Assembly: GCA_965224535.1 (NCBI GenBank)
Contig: CBDCZR010000005.1
Coordinates: 571,985 to 635,984, forward strand
Direction of reading: 5' to 3'
Length of the DNA stretch: 64,000 bases
Origin: JBCDHN01 sp965224535
Lineage (GTDB): Bacteria; Verrucomicrobiota; Verrucomicrobiia; Verrucomicrobiales; DEV007
Positions 36,245 to 45,249 of this stretch are shown one piece after another. Both the position numbers and the translations under genes were made by a program. Numbering within the stretch: the first letter of the stretch is position 1; the number at the start of each line of letters is the position of its first letter. The notes beneath the pieces are model-generated. The model searched no databases, was not told the origin of the DNA, and worked only from the letters and a program-made list of their open reading frames with translations.

Positions 36245-37015
36245 ATGGACATCGACCTCCAGACCGTCATCGCCATCGCCCGCCGCGCCGGGGACGAAAT
36301 TTTGGCGATCTACCAGCGCGAGTTCACGATCCAGGAAAAAGAGGACCGCTCGCCGCTAACCGAGGCCGATGAACGCGCCAACACCGTCATTTTGGACGGT
36401 TTGCGCCAAAATTACCCGGACATCCCCTTCATCACGGAGGAATCCAAGGCCCAGCCTTACGCGGAGCGCAAAAATTGGGAGCAATTCTGGCTCATCGACC
36501 CCCTGGACGGCACCAAGGAGTTCATCAAGAAAAACGGCGAATTTACCGTGAACATCGCCCTGGTTGAAGGCGGCGTGCCGACGTTAGGCGTCGTTTTTCA
36601 ACCCGCCGCGGACCGGCTTTTTTACGGAAAACGCGGCCAAGGCGCGTTTAAGATCGACCAGGGCGGCCCACCCGAAAAACTCACCGGCGGAGCGCATTTT
36701 TCCGCGCAAAACCCCGTCCGCGTCGTCGCCAGCCGTTCTCACATGTCGCCGGAAACCGAGCAATTCGTCGAAGAATTGCGCGCCCAAGGCAAGGAAATCG
36801 CGCTAACCTCCTCCGGCAGCTCGCTCAAGCTCTGCTTGGTGGCCGAAGGTGCCGCCGACGTCTATCCGCGCTTTGCGCCCACCATGGAATGGGACACGGG
36901 CGCCGCGCATGCCGTTTGCCTGGAAGCCGGCCGTCAGGTGCTGAATCGCGAATCCGGCGAATCCTTGCGCTACAACAAGGAAAACCTGCTCAATCCCTGG
37001 TTCATCGTTGAATGA
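36245..37015 (+). CDS. cysQ: 3'(2'),5'-bisphosphate nucleotidase
   Basis: Inositol-monophosphatase-fold enzyme, 256 residues, that removes PAP formed in sulfate assimilation and sulfotransfer. Metal-site motifs are complete: FITEESK, WLIDPLDGTKEFIKKNGEFT, and MEWDTGAAHAVCLEAG near the C-terminus. It overlaps the DUF2752 gene by four bases. Confidence 0.92.
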   Translation: MDIDLQTVIAIARRAGDEILAIYQREFTIQEKEDRSPLTEADERANTVILDGLRQNYPDIPFITEESKAQPYAERKNWEQFWLIDPLDGTKEFIKKNGEFTVNIALVEGGVPTLGVVFQPAADRLFYGKRGQGAFKIDQGGPPEKLTGGAHFSAQNPVRVVASRSHMSPETEQFVEELRAQGKEIALTSSGSSLKLCLVAEGAADVYPRFAPTMEWDTGAAHAVCLEAGRQVLNRESGESLRYNKENLLNPWFIVE

Positions 37016-37476
37016 GCGCCCGGGACACCTCGAACCCCGAAATCCGAACCTCGAAGCCGGTGAGCTTCCTGACATGGCGCAAGGCGACAGCGTCCACCCG
37101 GCGGCTTGCCTTGGCGACGCTCGGCGCGATCGTCTTGGCCGCCGCCGTTGTCAACCTCGTCCCCGCGATCGAGCGCTTTGCCCTCTCGCGGCCGCCCACC
37201 TGCATGCTGAAAATCGCCACCAACGTTCCCTGCATGGGTTGCCGCGGCACGCGAGCCGGATTCGCCTTCGCCCACGGGAAAATCGGCCAATCCGCGGCCC
37301 TCAATCCCCTGGCGGCCTCGCTGGGAATTGCGGTGAGCGGTTGGAGCGTCCTAACCGGCGTGTTCGGACGCATCCCCGAGCTGCGATTGGGCAAATCCGC
37401 GCAAAAACTGGCCTGGATCGCCTTCGGGTTCGCTTTGCTGGGAAACTGGATTTACGTCATCGCCGCTGGAGGGTAA
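37012..37476 (+). CDS. DUF2752 membrane protein
   Basis: A 154-residue protein with about three membrane helices. The DUF2752 signature is PPTCMLKIATNVPCMGCRGT followed by RAGFAFAHGKIGQSAALNPL. The family has conserved cysteines and unknown function. It overlaps cysQ at ATGA and lies 9 bases before pcm, so the three genes are probably co-transcribed. Confidence 0.83.
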   Translation: MSARDTSNPEIRTSKPVSFLTWRKATASTRRLALATLGAIVLAAAVVNLVPAIERFALSRPPTCMLKIATNVPCMGCRGTRAGFAFAHGKIGQSAALNPLAASLGIAVSGWSVLTGVFGRIPELRLGKSAQKLAWIAFGFALLGNWIYVIAAGG

Positions 37477-37485
37477 GGTTTGGCG

Positions 37486-38115
37486 ATGTCCGCGACCGTG
37501 GAAACGATGATTGCCACGCTGCGCCGCGAGCCCTACCAAATTCGCGACGAACGCGTCCTTGCGGCGATGGCGAACGTTCCCCGGACCGAGTTTTTGTCCG
37601 CAGCCTGGAAACACGCCGCTTACGAGGACCGCGCCCTGCCATTGGGCCACGGACAGACGATTTCCCAGCCCTACATCGTCGCCGCCATGCTGGAGATGCT
37701 CGATCCGCAACCGGATCACCGCGTGTTGGAGATCGGCGCGGGCACCGGTTACCAGGCCGCGGTGCTGGCTGAGTTGGCCGGGGCAGTTTACAGCGCGGAA
37801 ATCGTGGGTGAGCTGGCAGGTTTGGCGCGAGACAACCTCACCCGCCTGAAAATCGGCAACGTCTCCGTCAACCACGGCGACGGTTGCGACGCGTGGGTTG
37901 AAAAAGCGCCCTTCGACCGGATCATCCTCGCCTGCGCGCCCCGAAGCATCCCCGACGTCCTGCGACACCAGTTAGCGGACGGCGGCAGCATCGTTTACCC
38001 GGAAGGCGACGATCGCCGGCAGCATCTCTACCTCCAAACGCGCGCAGGCGACTCGTGGACCAAGGAACGCAGCTTCGCCGTGAAATTCGTGCCCATGACC
38101 GGCGATTTGCGGTAG
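37486..38115 (+). CDS. pcm: Protein-L-isoaspartate O-methyltransferase
   Basis: SAM-dependent repair enzyme for isomerised Asp residues, 209 residues. The substrate motif PLGHGQTISQPYIVAAMLEM and SAM motif VLEIGAGTGYQAAVLAEL are diagnostic. Motif III FDRIILACAPRSIPDVLRHQ follows. The ATG at 37486 is preferred over a TTG at 37480 because of an upstream GTAAGG. Confidence 0.93.
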   Translation: MSATVETMIATLRREPYQIRDERVLAAMANVPRTEFLSAAWKHAAYEDRALPLGHGQTISQPYIVAAMLEMLDPQPDHRVLEIGAGTGYQAAVLAELAGAVYSAEIVGELAGLARDNLTRLKIGNVSVNHGDGCDAWVEKAPFDRIILACAPRSIPDVLRHQLADGGSIVYPEGDDRRQHLYLQTRAGDSWTKERSFAVKFVPMTGDLR

Positions 38116-38128
38116 TCGCCCGTTGGCA

Positions 38129-39385
38129 TTAACCCAGCGCATCCATCGTCCCGGTGCTCGAACCGAATTTCTCCACCTCCATCCCGAATTGCCGCATCAT
38201 GCTGACGAACAAATTGCACAGTGGCGTGTTTTCCGCCGGCTTGCGGCTGCCCGCGATGTGCCGGCCGTGCTTCCAACCACCGCCGGCGAGCAAAATCGGC
38301 AGATTGCTGGTTCCGTGGCCGCTGGCGTCGCCCAGGTTGCTGCCGATCAACACTTGCGAGTGATCCAGCAGATTTCCGCCACCGTCCGGCGTTTCGCGCA
38401 AGGATGCGAGAAAATCGCGAAACAGCTCCATTTTCTTGCGCTCGATGATTTTCAGGTCGTGAATTTTGTCGGCGTTGTTGCCGTGGTGCGAGAGATCGTG
38501 GTGGTTGATGGTGATGCCCTCGATCGGCGGCGTCAGGTCCACGCCGCGCACCATCAGCGTGCAAACGCGCGTGGAATCCGTCTGCAAGGCCAGTTTCACC
38601 AGGTTGAGCATGAGCTGCGCGCGGCCTAACAAGTCGCTGCGGTCGGCGATGTCCTGGGGCTTGGGCGCATCAACGGCCGGCTTGGGTTTCAGCGCCCATT
38701 CTTCGTTGGCGTGGAGTTGTTTTTCCATTTCGCGAACCGCCTCGGCGTAATCGGCAAGTTGTTGCTGGTCGCGGTGGCTCAGGTCCTTTTGCAGCGAGGA
38801 AAAGCGGTCCGCCATGCGGTCGAGGATGCTCTGGCCGCCGCGCAAGCGCCGCATTTCGGCTTGCACCTCCTTGGAGCTGCCGGCCAGGAACATTTTGGCG
38901 AAAAGCCGGGACGGGCTGGATTCCGGCGTGACCGAGGCGCCGCTTTTTGTGGATGTGAGGCTGGCGCCGGCGTTGTCCGTGCGCAGGGTCAAAAGCGGAA
39001 ATCGCGTCGCCGTTCCCACGTGCTTGGCCGCAAGATAATCCATCGAGACGCTGTTGCGGAAGCCGGGCCGGCGCGGGTGCTTGGCCGAGGTGAGGAAGCA
39101 GGATTCCGAAGCATGATCGCCACCGATCTCCGGGTGCGAGATGCCGGAAAACACGGTGAAATCCTTGCGCAGCGGGCTGAGGATTTCGAGATACTCGCTG
39201 GCTTGGTAGTCGCCGCCCACCGAATCTTGCGCCGGGAAAAACGCGGGGCCGTAGAGCCCAAAATTCGTGCAAATGGAGACGAGACGCTTGGGCCGCGCCG
39301 CCGATGACGCTGCCGCCGGCAGGCTCTCAAGCCAAGGGAGGGCGAGGACGGCGGAGCTGGTGCGGATGAAGTGGCGGCGATGCAT
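38129..39385 (-). CDS. DUF1552 domain secreted protein (second copy)
   Basis: A 418-residue paralog of the protein at 696. Its twin-arginine-like leader is MHRRHFIRTSSAVLALPWLE. Family blocks: RLVSICTNFGLYGPAFFPAQ, FSGISHPEIGGDHASE, QVLIGSNLGDASGHGTSNLP and a C-terminal MEVEKFGSSTGTM. Unlike the first copy it has no DUF1592 partner next to it in this window. It converges with pcm (13-base gap). Confidence 0.88.
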   Translation of the reverse strand: MHRRHFIRTSSAVLALPWLESLPAAASSAARPKRLVSICTNFGLYGPAFFPAQDSVGGDYQASEYLEILSPLRKDFTVFSGISHPEIGGDHASESCFLTSAKHPRRPGFRNSVSMDYLAAKHVGTATRFPLLTLRTDNAGASLTSTKSGASVTPESSPSRLFAKMFLAGSSKEVQAEMRRLRGGQSILDRMADRFSSLQKDLSHRDQQQLADYAEAVREMEKQLHANEEWALKPKPAVDAPKPQDIADRSDLLGRAQLMLNLVKLALQTDSTRVCTLMVRGVDLTPPIEGITINHHDLSHHGNNADKIHDLKIIERKKMELFRDFLASLRETPDGGGNLLDHSQVLIGSNLGDASGHGTSNLPILLAGGGWKHGRHIAGSRKPAENTPLCNLFVSMMRQFGMEVEKFGSSTGTMDALG

Positions 39386-39658
39386 GGATTTTTTTGGGTT
39401 GAGGCGCCAAGAATGCCAAAAATCTGCCGGAGCGCAAGTGCGGGTAGTTTCCGGTTGCACGGCCGCTGGCCTTGCCGAACATCCTGCGCACGAGGCACTT
39501 CACATTGGACCCCAAAACCGAGCAGATCTACCAAACCGTGCTGGCAACGCTAATTTTGCAGGCGCCCTACCGCGTTACACCGGAGAAGTGAGGCCCGAAA
39601 GCCGCTCCCAAACCGGAAAATGGTAGAAGCCGGCGGAAGATTTGGCTACTGTCAAAAC

Positions 39659-39892
39659 ATGGAAATCGACGAAGAATTGACGATGGCAGAGATCGAAACG
39701 CGCTTCGATCAGGAGTGGGTGTTGATCAACGATCCCGTGCTGGACGAGCAATTCCGCGTGGTCAAAGGGCGGGTGCGATTTCACAGCCCGGACCGGGATG
39801 TGTTTGACGATGGGGTGGACAAGCTCCATTCCAACCAATTTGCCACGGAATTCATTGGGCGCCCGCCTGAGGAAATGCGATTCTTGCTCTGA
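39659..39892 (+). CDS. Small hypothetical protein upstream of a retropepsin-like gene
   Basis: A 77-residue acidic protein: MEIDEELTMAEIETRFDQEW, then VLDEQFRVVKGRVRFHSPDR. No named domain. Its stop codon overlaps the start of the next gene (TGATG). Such small-protein/aspartic-protease pairs recur in several bacterial phyla. The role is unknown. Confidence 0.6.
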   Translation: MEIDEELTMAEIETRFDQEWVLINDPVLDEQFRVVKGRVRFHSPDRDVFDDGVDKLHSNQFATEFIGRPPEEMRFLL

Positions 39893-40277
39893 TGAGTTGG
39901 AAATTCGATCCATCTGGCGGCTTGGTGCTTGTGGAGGCCATGGTCACGAATGGCGACCAGGGAAACAAGCTCAAGTTGCCCTCGACACCGGAGCGACACA
40001 TCCCTTCATTCGCTGCCGGAGCCTGGAACGCTTGGGTTACGAACCATCCAACAGCCCTAACAAAACAACCGTAATCACAGGGAGCGATGAGACCTACGTT
40101 CCGGTCGTTTACATCGAAAAATTGCTCGCCCTGGGGCAGGAAATCTCCAACCTGCCCGTCACCGCCATGGATTTGCCGCCGAGCGCTTCGATCGACGGCG
40201 TTTTGGGCCTGGATTTTCTGCGCGGGCAGGTGCTGACGATCGATCTTCAGAAGGGCGAAATCCACCTGAGCGCTTGA
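39892..40277 (+). CDS. Retropepsin-like aspartic protease, one frameshift
   Basis: About 128 codons. The first frame reads MSWKFDPSGGLVLVEAMVTN. After a one-base slip near 39972 the second frame reads VALDTGATHPFI and continues to VLGLDFLRGQVLTIDLQKGE. The catalytic motif LDTGAT and the closing VLGLDFL glycine motif are those of retroviral-type aspartyl proteases, which act as dimers. The slip lies in a short AAG/TTG context and is probably a sequencing error. No signal peptide is seen, so it is cytoplasmic. Confidence 0.68.
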
Positions 40278-40334
40278 GCGCGCTTTTCCACAAATTTACC
40301 TGACACAACACCCACGGCGGGCCACAGCTTCCGG

Positions 40335-41447
40335 GTGACTTTCGCTTTCTGGAACCTGCAAAACCTCTTCGACGCCACGCAAAGCGCGATCGCCGCCGAT
40401 TTGGAGTTCACTCCGGCTAACGGATGGACCGAAGCCGCCGTTTCGCGAAAAATCGCCAACCTCGCCCAAATCATTCGCCTCATGGGTGACGGGCGCGGCC
40501 CGGATTTGCTCGGTTTGTGCGAAATCGAGAACCTTCGCCTGGCCAACCGGCTGGTTCGGGCGATCGGCCGCGATGACTACGCGGTTGCCCATCACACCTC
40601 ACCGGATTTGCGGGGAATCGACTGCTCGCTGATCTATTCGCGCGACCATTTCGAGCTGATTCCCGACGACCCGCCACGCGGGCACGTGGTCAACCTGCGT
40701 TTCCGCACGCGCGACATTTTTGAGGCGCCGCTGCGGGTCAAGGCGAACGGCGCGGAGCTGCTAGTGTGCGTGAACCACTGGCCCTCGCGCAGCCGCGGGA
40801 CGCTGCAATCCGAGCCCTTTCGCATCGCTTTGGCGGCTACGTTAGGGCGCATCCTCGACGACCGGCTCAAGCTAAGCCGCGAGGAGTTGCTCGCCTTGCC
40901 GGATTCCCCGGAATCGCGCCGCCGAATCCTGGACCGCTGGAACCGGAACATCCTGATCCTGGGCGATTTCAACGATGACGTGTTCGACCGCAGCGTGCTT
41001 GGCGAATTGAAGGCCGGCAACAGCCAGGATCAGTTGGAGCAGCTTCCCTTGCCGCGCAGCCGCAACTTGCCGCGCGATTTCGAGGCTTACCTTCGGCGGC
41101 AGGCGTTTTTCTACAACTACCTGTGGCGGGAGTGCGGCCGCGAGGGCGTGGGATCGATTTATTACGCCAATCCCGGCGCGGCGCGAACCAAACAAGTCTT
41201 CGACCAAGTCATGGCCAGCCGGGGGCTGTTTTACGGCGAGCGCGGCCTGCGCGTGGCGCCGGAGAGCGTGGAAATCTTCGCCCCGCGGGAAATGTGGACG
41301 AATTCGCGGCTTACCGAGGCGCGTGCGGCGGAGGAACCGCATCTGGTCCGGCCACGGCGTTTTGGGGTGAAAAAGGCGCGCGGCCGCTTTGTCATCGAAG
41401 GCGGCTTCAGCGATCATTTTCCGGTGGTGGGCCGGTTGGAGGCTTGA
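40335..41447 (+). CDS. Endonuclease/exonuclease/phosphatase-family protein
   Basis: A 370-residue protein starting with GTG at 40335. The EEP motifs are intact: FAFWNLQNLFD, GLCEIEN, VCVNHWPSRSRG, LILGDFNDDVFD and GGFSDHFPVVGRL. The family cuts phosphodiester bonds in nucleic acids or phospholipids with a divalent metal. No signal peptide is seen, so an intracellular nuclease or phosphatase is likely; the substrate is unknown. Confidence 0.85.
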   Translation: MTFAFWNLQNLFDATQSAIAADLEFTPANGWTEAAVSRKIANLAQIIRLMGDGRGPDLLGLCEIENLRLANRLVRAIGRDDYAVAHHTSPDLRGIDCSLIYSRDHFELIPDDPPRGHVVNLRFRTRDIFEAPLRVKANGAELLVCVNHWPSRSRGTLQSEPFRIALAATLGRILDDRLKLSREELLALPDSPESRRRILDRWNRNILILGDFNDDVFDRSVLGELKAGNSQDQLEQLPLPRSRNLPRDFEAYLRRQAFFYNYLWRECGREGVGSIYYANPGAARTKQVFDQVMASRGLFYGERGLRVAPESVEIFAPREMWTNSRLTEARAAEEPHLVRPRRFGVKKARGRFVIEGGFSDHFPVVGRLEA

Positions 41448-41553
41448 GCCGCCAAAGCTCGAATTTCCGATTTCCAACCTCCAGTTTCTAAAATCCAGCT
41501 TGCCAACCGGGTAACGAACATCTTCGCTTGGCGCGGCGGTTTCCGCCCCTGAC

Positions 41554-42468
41554 ATGTCCTCCGACGACCGTCCATCCTCACCGTCCAACTCCGGAAACAA
41601 ACGGCGAATCGCTTTGCGCCACCGCATCATCTCGACGGCGGTACTGTGGGGGCTGGTGGCCGCGGCGCTCATCTCCGGTCGCCCGGTGCTCTTCTTCGCG
41701 CTGCTGCTTTCAGTGGTTACGTTAGGGCTGGTGGAATATTTTCGCATCTTGCGCAGTCCGCGGGTGCTGTGGGAGGGAATTTTCACCACGCTCATTGCCG
41801 TGGCGCACTGCAGCGTGTGTTTCTGGTTGGCGGCCAGCGGCAAAACCGGGCACTACAGCTTCTTCGATAGCCTGGCCATCGTGGCGGTGGTGTTCGTGGC
41901 ATTCGGGATCAACCTGCACTTCCCCATTAAACCGGGGCGCAGCCATCTTTCGGTCATGGCTGCGGTTTTCGGCTTCATCTACATCGCCTTCCTCTTCAAC
42001 TTCGTGACCCGCATCACCTTTTTTCAGGACGGTCAGCACAGCAATGCCGTCCCCGGGCGGGGTTACCTGCTCTTTCTCCTGGCGGTGACCAAATTCACGG
42101 ATTCCGGCGCTTACGCAATCGGCTCGTTGATCGGCAAGCACAAAATGATCCCGCACATTAGCCCGGGTAAAACGTGGGAAGGCTTCGCGGGGGCGATTTT
42201 GGGCGCGTTTGTGGCCGCGTTTGCCGTAACCGGCCTCATGGGCTGGGACGTCCCGCTGCTCACGCCGCTGCACACCGCCATTTTGGCGCTGTTGCTGGCC
42301 CTAACCGCGATTCTGGGCGATTTGGCCGAATCCGTCGTCAAACGCAGCCTCGTCGCCAAAGATTCCGGCCAGGTGATGCCGGGAATTGGCGGAATCCTGG
42401 ATTTGGTCGACAGCATCCTCTTCACCGCGCCGGTCATGTTTTGCTACCTGCATTTTTTGAGCCGCTGA
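41554..42468 (+). CDS. cdsA: Phosphatidate cytidylyltransferase
   Basis: CDP-diacylglycerol synthase, central to phospholipid synthesis, 304 residues with about seven or eight membrane helices. The CdsA signature is near the C-terminus: VKRSLVAKDSGQVMPGIGGI followed by LDLVDS. KFTDSGAYAIGSLIGKHKMI and PHISPGKTWEGFAGA are also diagnostic. It lies 18 bases before the sulfatase gene. Confidence 0.93.
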   Translation: MSSDDRPSSPSNSGNKRRIALRHRIISTAVLWGLVAAALISGRPVLFFALLLSVVTLGLVEYFRILRSPRVLWEGIFTTLIAVAHCSVCFWLAASGKTGHYSFFDSLAIVAVVFVAFGINLHFPIKPGRSHLSVMAAVFGFIYIAFLFNFVTRITFFQDGQHSNAVPGRGYLLFLLAVTKFTDSGAYAIGSLIGKHKMIPHISPGKTWEGFAGAILGAFVAAFAVTGLMGWDVPLLTPLHTAILALLLALTAILGDLAESVVKRSLVAKDSGQVMPGIGGILDLVDSILFTAPVMFCYLHFLSR

Positions 42469-42486
42469 ACCCCAAAAGCCGACCCC

Positions 42487-43914
42487 ATGCGCCTGTTTTC
42501 GACACTTTTGGCCGGTTTCGCCCTTTTGGGCTGGAATTCGACCGCTTCCGCCGCCGCGGCTCACCCTAACATCATCCTCGTTTTCATCGACGACATGGGT
42601 TGGGGCGACTTTTCGTGCTTTGGCAACACCGAGGCCAAAACGCCGAACATCGATCGCCTGGCCGCCGAGGGAATCGCCTTCGAGCAGTTCTACGTCAACT
42701 CGCCCATTTGCTCGCCATCGCGGGTAGCCATTTCCACCGGTCAGTATCCGCAACGCTGGCGCATCACCTCCTACCTGAGCAACCGCAAGGACAACGCGCG
42801 CCGCGGCGTAGCCGATTGGTTAGCCCCCGAGGCGCCGATGCTGGCGAGATTTCTCCAGCAAGCCGGCTACGCCACCGGACACTTTGGCAAGTGGCACATG
42901 GGCGGCCAACGCGACGTCCACGAGGCGCCCCTCATCACCGCCTACGGCTTTGACGAGTCGCTCACGAACTTTGAAGGACTGGGCGCGCGGGTTTTGCCGC
43001 TCAAATTCGTCCCCGGCAAAAAAGAACCCGCGCCGCACAACCTGGGCTCGCACCATCTGGGCCACGGCCCGGTCATTTGGCACGACCGCGCCTACGTGAC
43101 CGAAAAATTCGTCGAAGCGGCGCTGGTCTTCGCGAAATTCGCCGAAAATCAGGATCGGCCGTTTTACCTCAACCTCTGGCCGGACGACGTCCACACGCCC
43201 ATGCATCCGCCGCTCGATTTGTGGGGCGGCGGCGGCAAGCGCCACCTCTACCTGAAGGTGCTGGAGACCATGGACCGCCAACTGGGCCCGCTTTTCGACC
43301 ACGTCCGTGCCAGCAAAACCTTGCGCGGCAACACCATCATCCTGGTTTGCAGCGACAATGGCCCGGAGGTCGATTTTGGCTCCGCGGCGCACCTACGCGG
43401 GCACAAAGCGACGCTGTTCGAGGGCGGAGTGCGCTCGCCGCTGGTGGTGTGGGCGCCGGGATTGATGGCTGACGGGGCGAAGGGCTCCCGCAACCGCCAA
43501 TCCGTCTTTTCCGCGATGGATCTGGTTCCCAGCTTGCTTAGCATCTCGGGAACGCCAATCCCCGAACTCCCGGAAAACGCGCAAAACGCCGCGTTTGACG
43601 GCCAAAACCTCGCCCCCACCCTTTTGGGCAAATCCACGGACTCCCGAAGCGCTCCCCTCTTCTTTCGCCGGCCGCCGGATCGCGAAAATTTCCGCCACTA
43701 CGCGGGATTGCCGGATTTAGCGGCGCGCAGCGGGAATTGGAAGCTGTACTGCGACTACGGCGGCGAAAATCCGCAGCTTTTCGACCTGAACGCCGATCCA
43801 TCCGAAAAAACCGACGTGAGCGCCGAAAATCCGGAAATCACCGCGCGATTGGTCCGCGAAGTGCTCGGCTGGAACCAATCCATGCCGGCCGACAACGGCG
43901 AACGGTTGCGGTAA
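42487..43914 (+). CDS. Secreted Cys-type sulfatase
   Basis: A 475-residue arylsulfatase-family (S1) enzyme with a signal peptide ending near ASA. Metal-binding NIILVFIDDMGWGDFSCFG and the modification motif ICSPSR are present, with C75 as the formylglycine precursor. GHFGKWHMGG supplies Lys/His active-site residues, and VCSDNGPEVDFGS the second metal pair. Verrucomicrobiota use many such enzymes on sulfated polysaccharides; the substrate here is unknown. An anaerobic or aerobic maturase must be encoded elsewhere. Confidence 0.92.
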   Translation: MRLFSTLLAGFALLGWNSTASAAAAHPNIILVFIDDMGWGDFSCFGNTEAKTPNIDRLAAEGIAFEQFYVNSPICSPSRVAISTGQYPQRWRITSYLSNRKDNARRGVADWLAPEAPMLARFLQQAGYATGHFGKWHMGGQRDVHEAPLITAYGFDESLTNFEGLGARVLPLKFVPGKKEPAPHNLGSHHLGHGPVIWHDRAYVTEKFVEAALVFAKFAENQDRPFYLNLWPDDVHTPMHPPLDLWGGGGKRHLYLKVLETMDRQLGPLFDHVRASKTLRGNTIILVCSDNGPEVDFGSAAHLRGHKATLFEGGVRSPLVVWAPGLMADGAKGSRNRQSVFSAMDLVPSLLSISGTPIPELPENAQNAAFDGQNLAPTLLGKSTDSRSAPLFFRRPPDRENFRHYAGLPDLAARSGNWKLYCDYGGENPQLFDLNADPSEKTDVSAENPEITARLVREVLGWNQSMPADNGERLR

Positions 43915-43916
43915 GC

Positions 43917-44657
43917 TCAATACGTCGCCCGCCCGCCGGAAAGATCAAAAATGGCGCCGGTGCTGAACGAGCATTCTTCGCTGCTCAGCCACGCGACCAT
44001 GGCCGCGGCTTCCTCAACCTTGCCAAAGCGGGCCATGGGAATCTTGCTCAGCATGTAGGCGGTGTGCTCCTTGCCGCATTGCTTGAGGATGTCCGTCTCG
44101 ATGACGGCGGGGGTGATGCAGTTGACCAAAATGCCGGTCTCCGCCAATTCCTTGCCCAGCGACTTGGTTAGGGCGATGACCCCGGCTTTGGAGGCGGAGT
44201 AGTGGCTGGCGTTGGGGTTGCCTTCCTTGCCGGCGATGGAGGCGATGTTGACGATGCGGCCCGAGCCGCGCTCCATCATGTGCGGCACCACGTTGCTGCA
44301 GGTCAGGTAGGGGCCGATGAGGTTCACGTCCACGACGCGCCGCCACTCTTCCGGCGGGATTTTCCAGGTTTTGTCCGTGACTCCGGCGATTCCCGCGTTG
44401 TTGACCAAAATATCGATCCGACCACCCTCGGCGAGGGCCGATTTCGTGGCTTCGGCGACCGAATCTTCGCTGGTAAGCTCCACCTGATCCGCGCTGCAAC
44501 CCAACTCGCCCGCCGCGGCGTTGGCGGCTTTTAGGTCGGCGTCCCAAATCCGGACGCTTGCGCCGCTTTGCAGGAGACGTTGGCAAATGGCGAAGCCGAT
44601 TCCGCGGGCTCCACCGGTGACGACGGCTGTTTTTCCGTTGAGGTCAATTTGGTTCAT
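43917..44657 (-). CDS. Short-chain dehydrogenase/reductase (FabG-like)
   Basis: A 246-residue classical SDR. Cofactor motif TGGARGIG at 14-21, structural NNAGIAG, and catalytic Ser-Tyr-Lys in IASIAGKEGNPNASHYSASK. D41 (IWDADLK) after strand 2 points to NAD rather than NADP. Substrate could be a sugar or an oxoacyl-ACP; no fatty-acid genes are adjacent. Its start overlaps the coaD stop. Confidence 0.87.
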   Translation of the reverse strand: MNQIDLNGKTAVVTGGARGIGFAICQRLLQSGASVRIWDADLKAANAAAGELGCSADQVELTSEDSVAEATKSALAEGGRIDILVNNAGIAGVTDKTWKIPPEEWRRVVDVNLIGPYLTCSNVVPHMMERGSGRIVNIASIAGKEGNPNASHYSASKAGVIALTKSLGKELAETGILVNCITPAVIETDILKQCGKEHTAYMLSKIPMARFGKVEEAAAMVAWLSSEECSFSTGAIFDLSGGRATY

Positions 44658-45142
44658 CGTTGGATTTCTTTGAGGGCTTGAAAGACGGGATCCGGCACAT
44701 AACGGCTAACCTGGGATTCCCAGCCGCCGGGGCCCACCAGGCCTTTGACCATGCTGGAGCTGACTTCGGCAACTTCACGGCTGGGCATGAGAAAAATGGT
44801 GGTGATCTCCGGACGAATATCCTCGTTAATCTGCCGCATCACGCGCTCGAACTCGTAGTCCCCCGGCGAGCGGATGCCGCGCACGATGTATTGCGCGCCA
44901 ATCTGCGCGGCGTAGTCGACCAGGTAGCGGTTGTCGAAGTGGGCGATGGTGATGGTATCATTGGCGGGCAACACCGCTTCGAGCAACTCCAGCCGCTTTT
45001 TGAGCGGGAAGGTGTAGGCCTTTTCCGGGTTGATGCCGATGGCCACGGTCAGCTTGTCGAACAACTGGCACGCTTCCTCAACGATCCAGAGGTGCCCGTT
45101 GGTGATCGGGTCGAAGCTCCCGGCGTAAACGGCGTGTTTCAC
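44654..45142 (-). CDS. coaD: Phosphopantetheine adenylyltransferase
   Basis: Fourth step of CoA synthesis, 162 residues from a GTG start. Nucleotidyl-transferase motif AVYAGSFDPITNGHLWIVEE (T/HxGH type), YIVRGIRSPGDYEFE with the substrate-binding Arg, and FLMPSREVAEVSSSMVKGL near the end. An ATG at 45217 would add 25 residues not found in the family, so the GTG at 45142 is preferred. Confidence 0.92.
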   Translation of the reverse strand: MKHAVYAGSFDPITNGHLWIVEEACQLFDKLTVAIGINPEKAYTFPLKKRLELLEAVLPANDTITIAHFDNRYLVDYAAQIGAQYIVRGIRSPGDYEFERVMRQINEDIRPEITTIFLMPSREVAEVSSSMVKGLVGPGGWESQVSRYVPDPVFQALKEIQR

Positions 45143-45249
45143 GCTTTGGAGCTTGGGACCGCTGCGCCCAAGTTGCAAGCCGGCAATCCGTCCGGCGGGG
45201 GTGAGCACAATTTGCATTTCTCGCGTCCAACCCGCAGACTATCCCCAAG

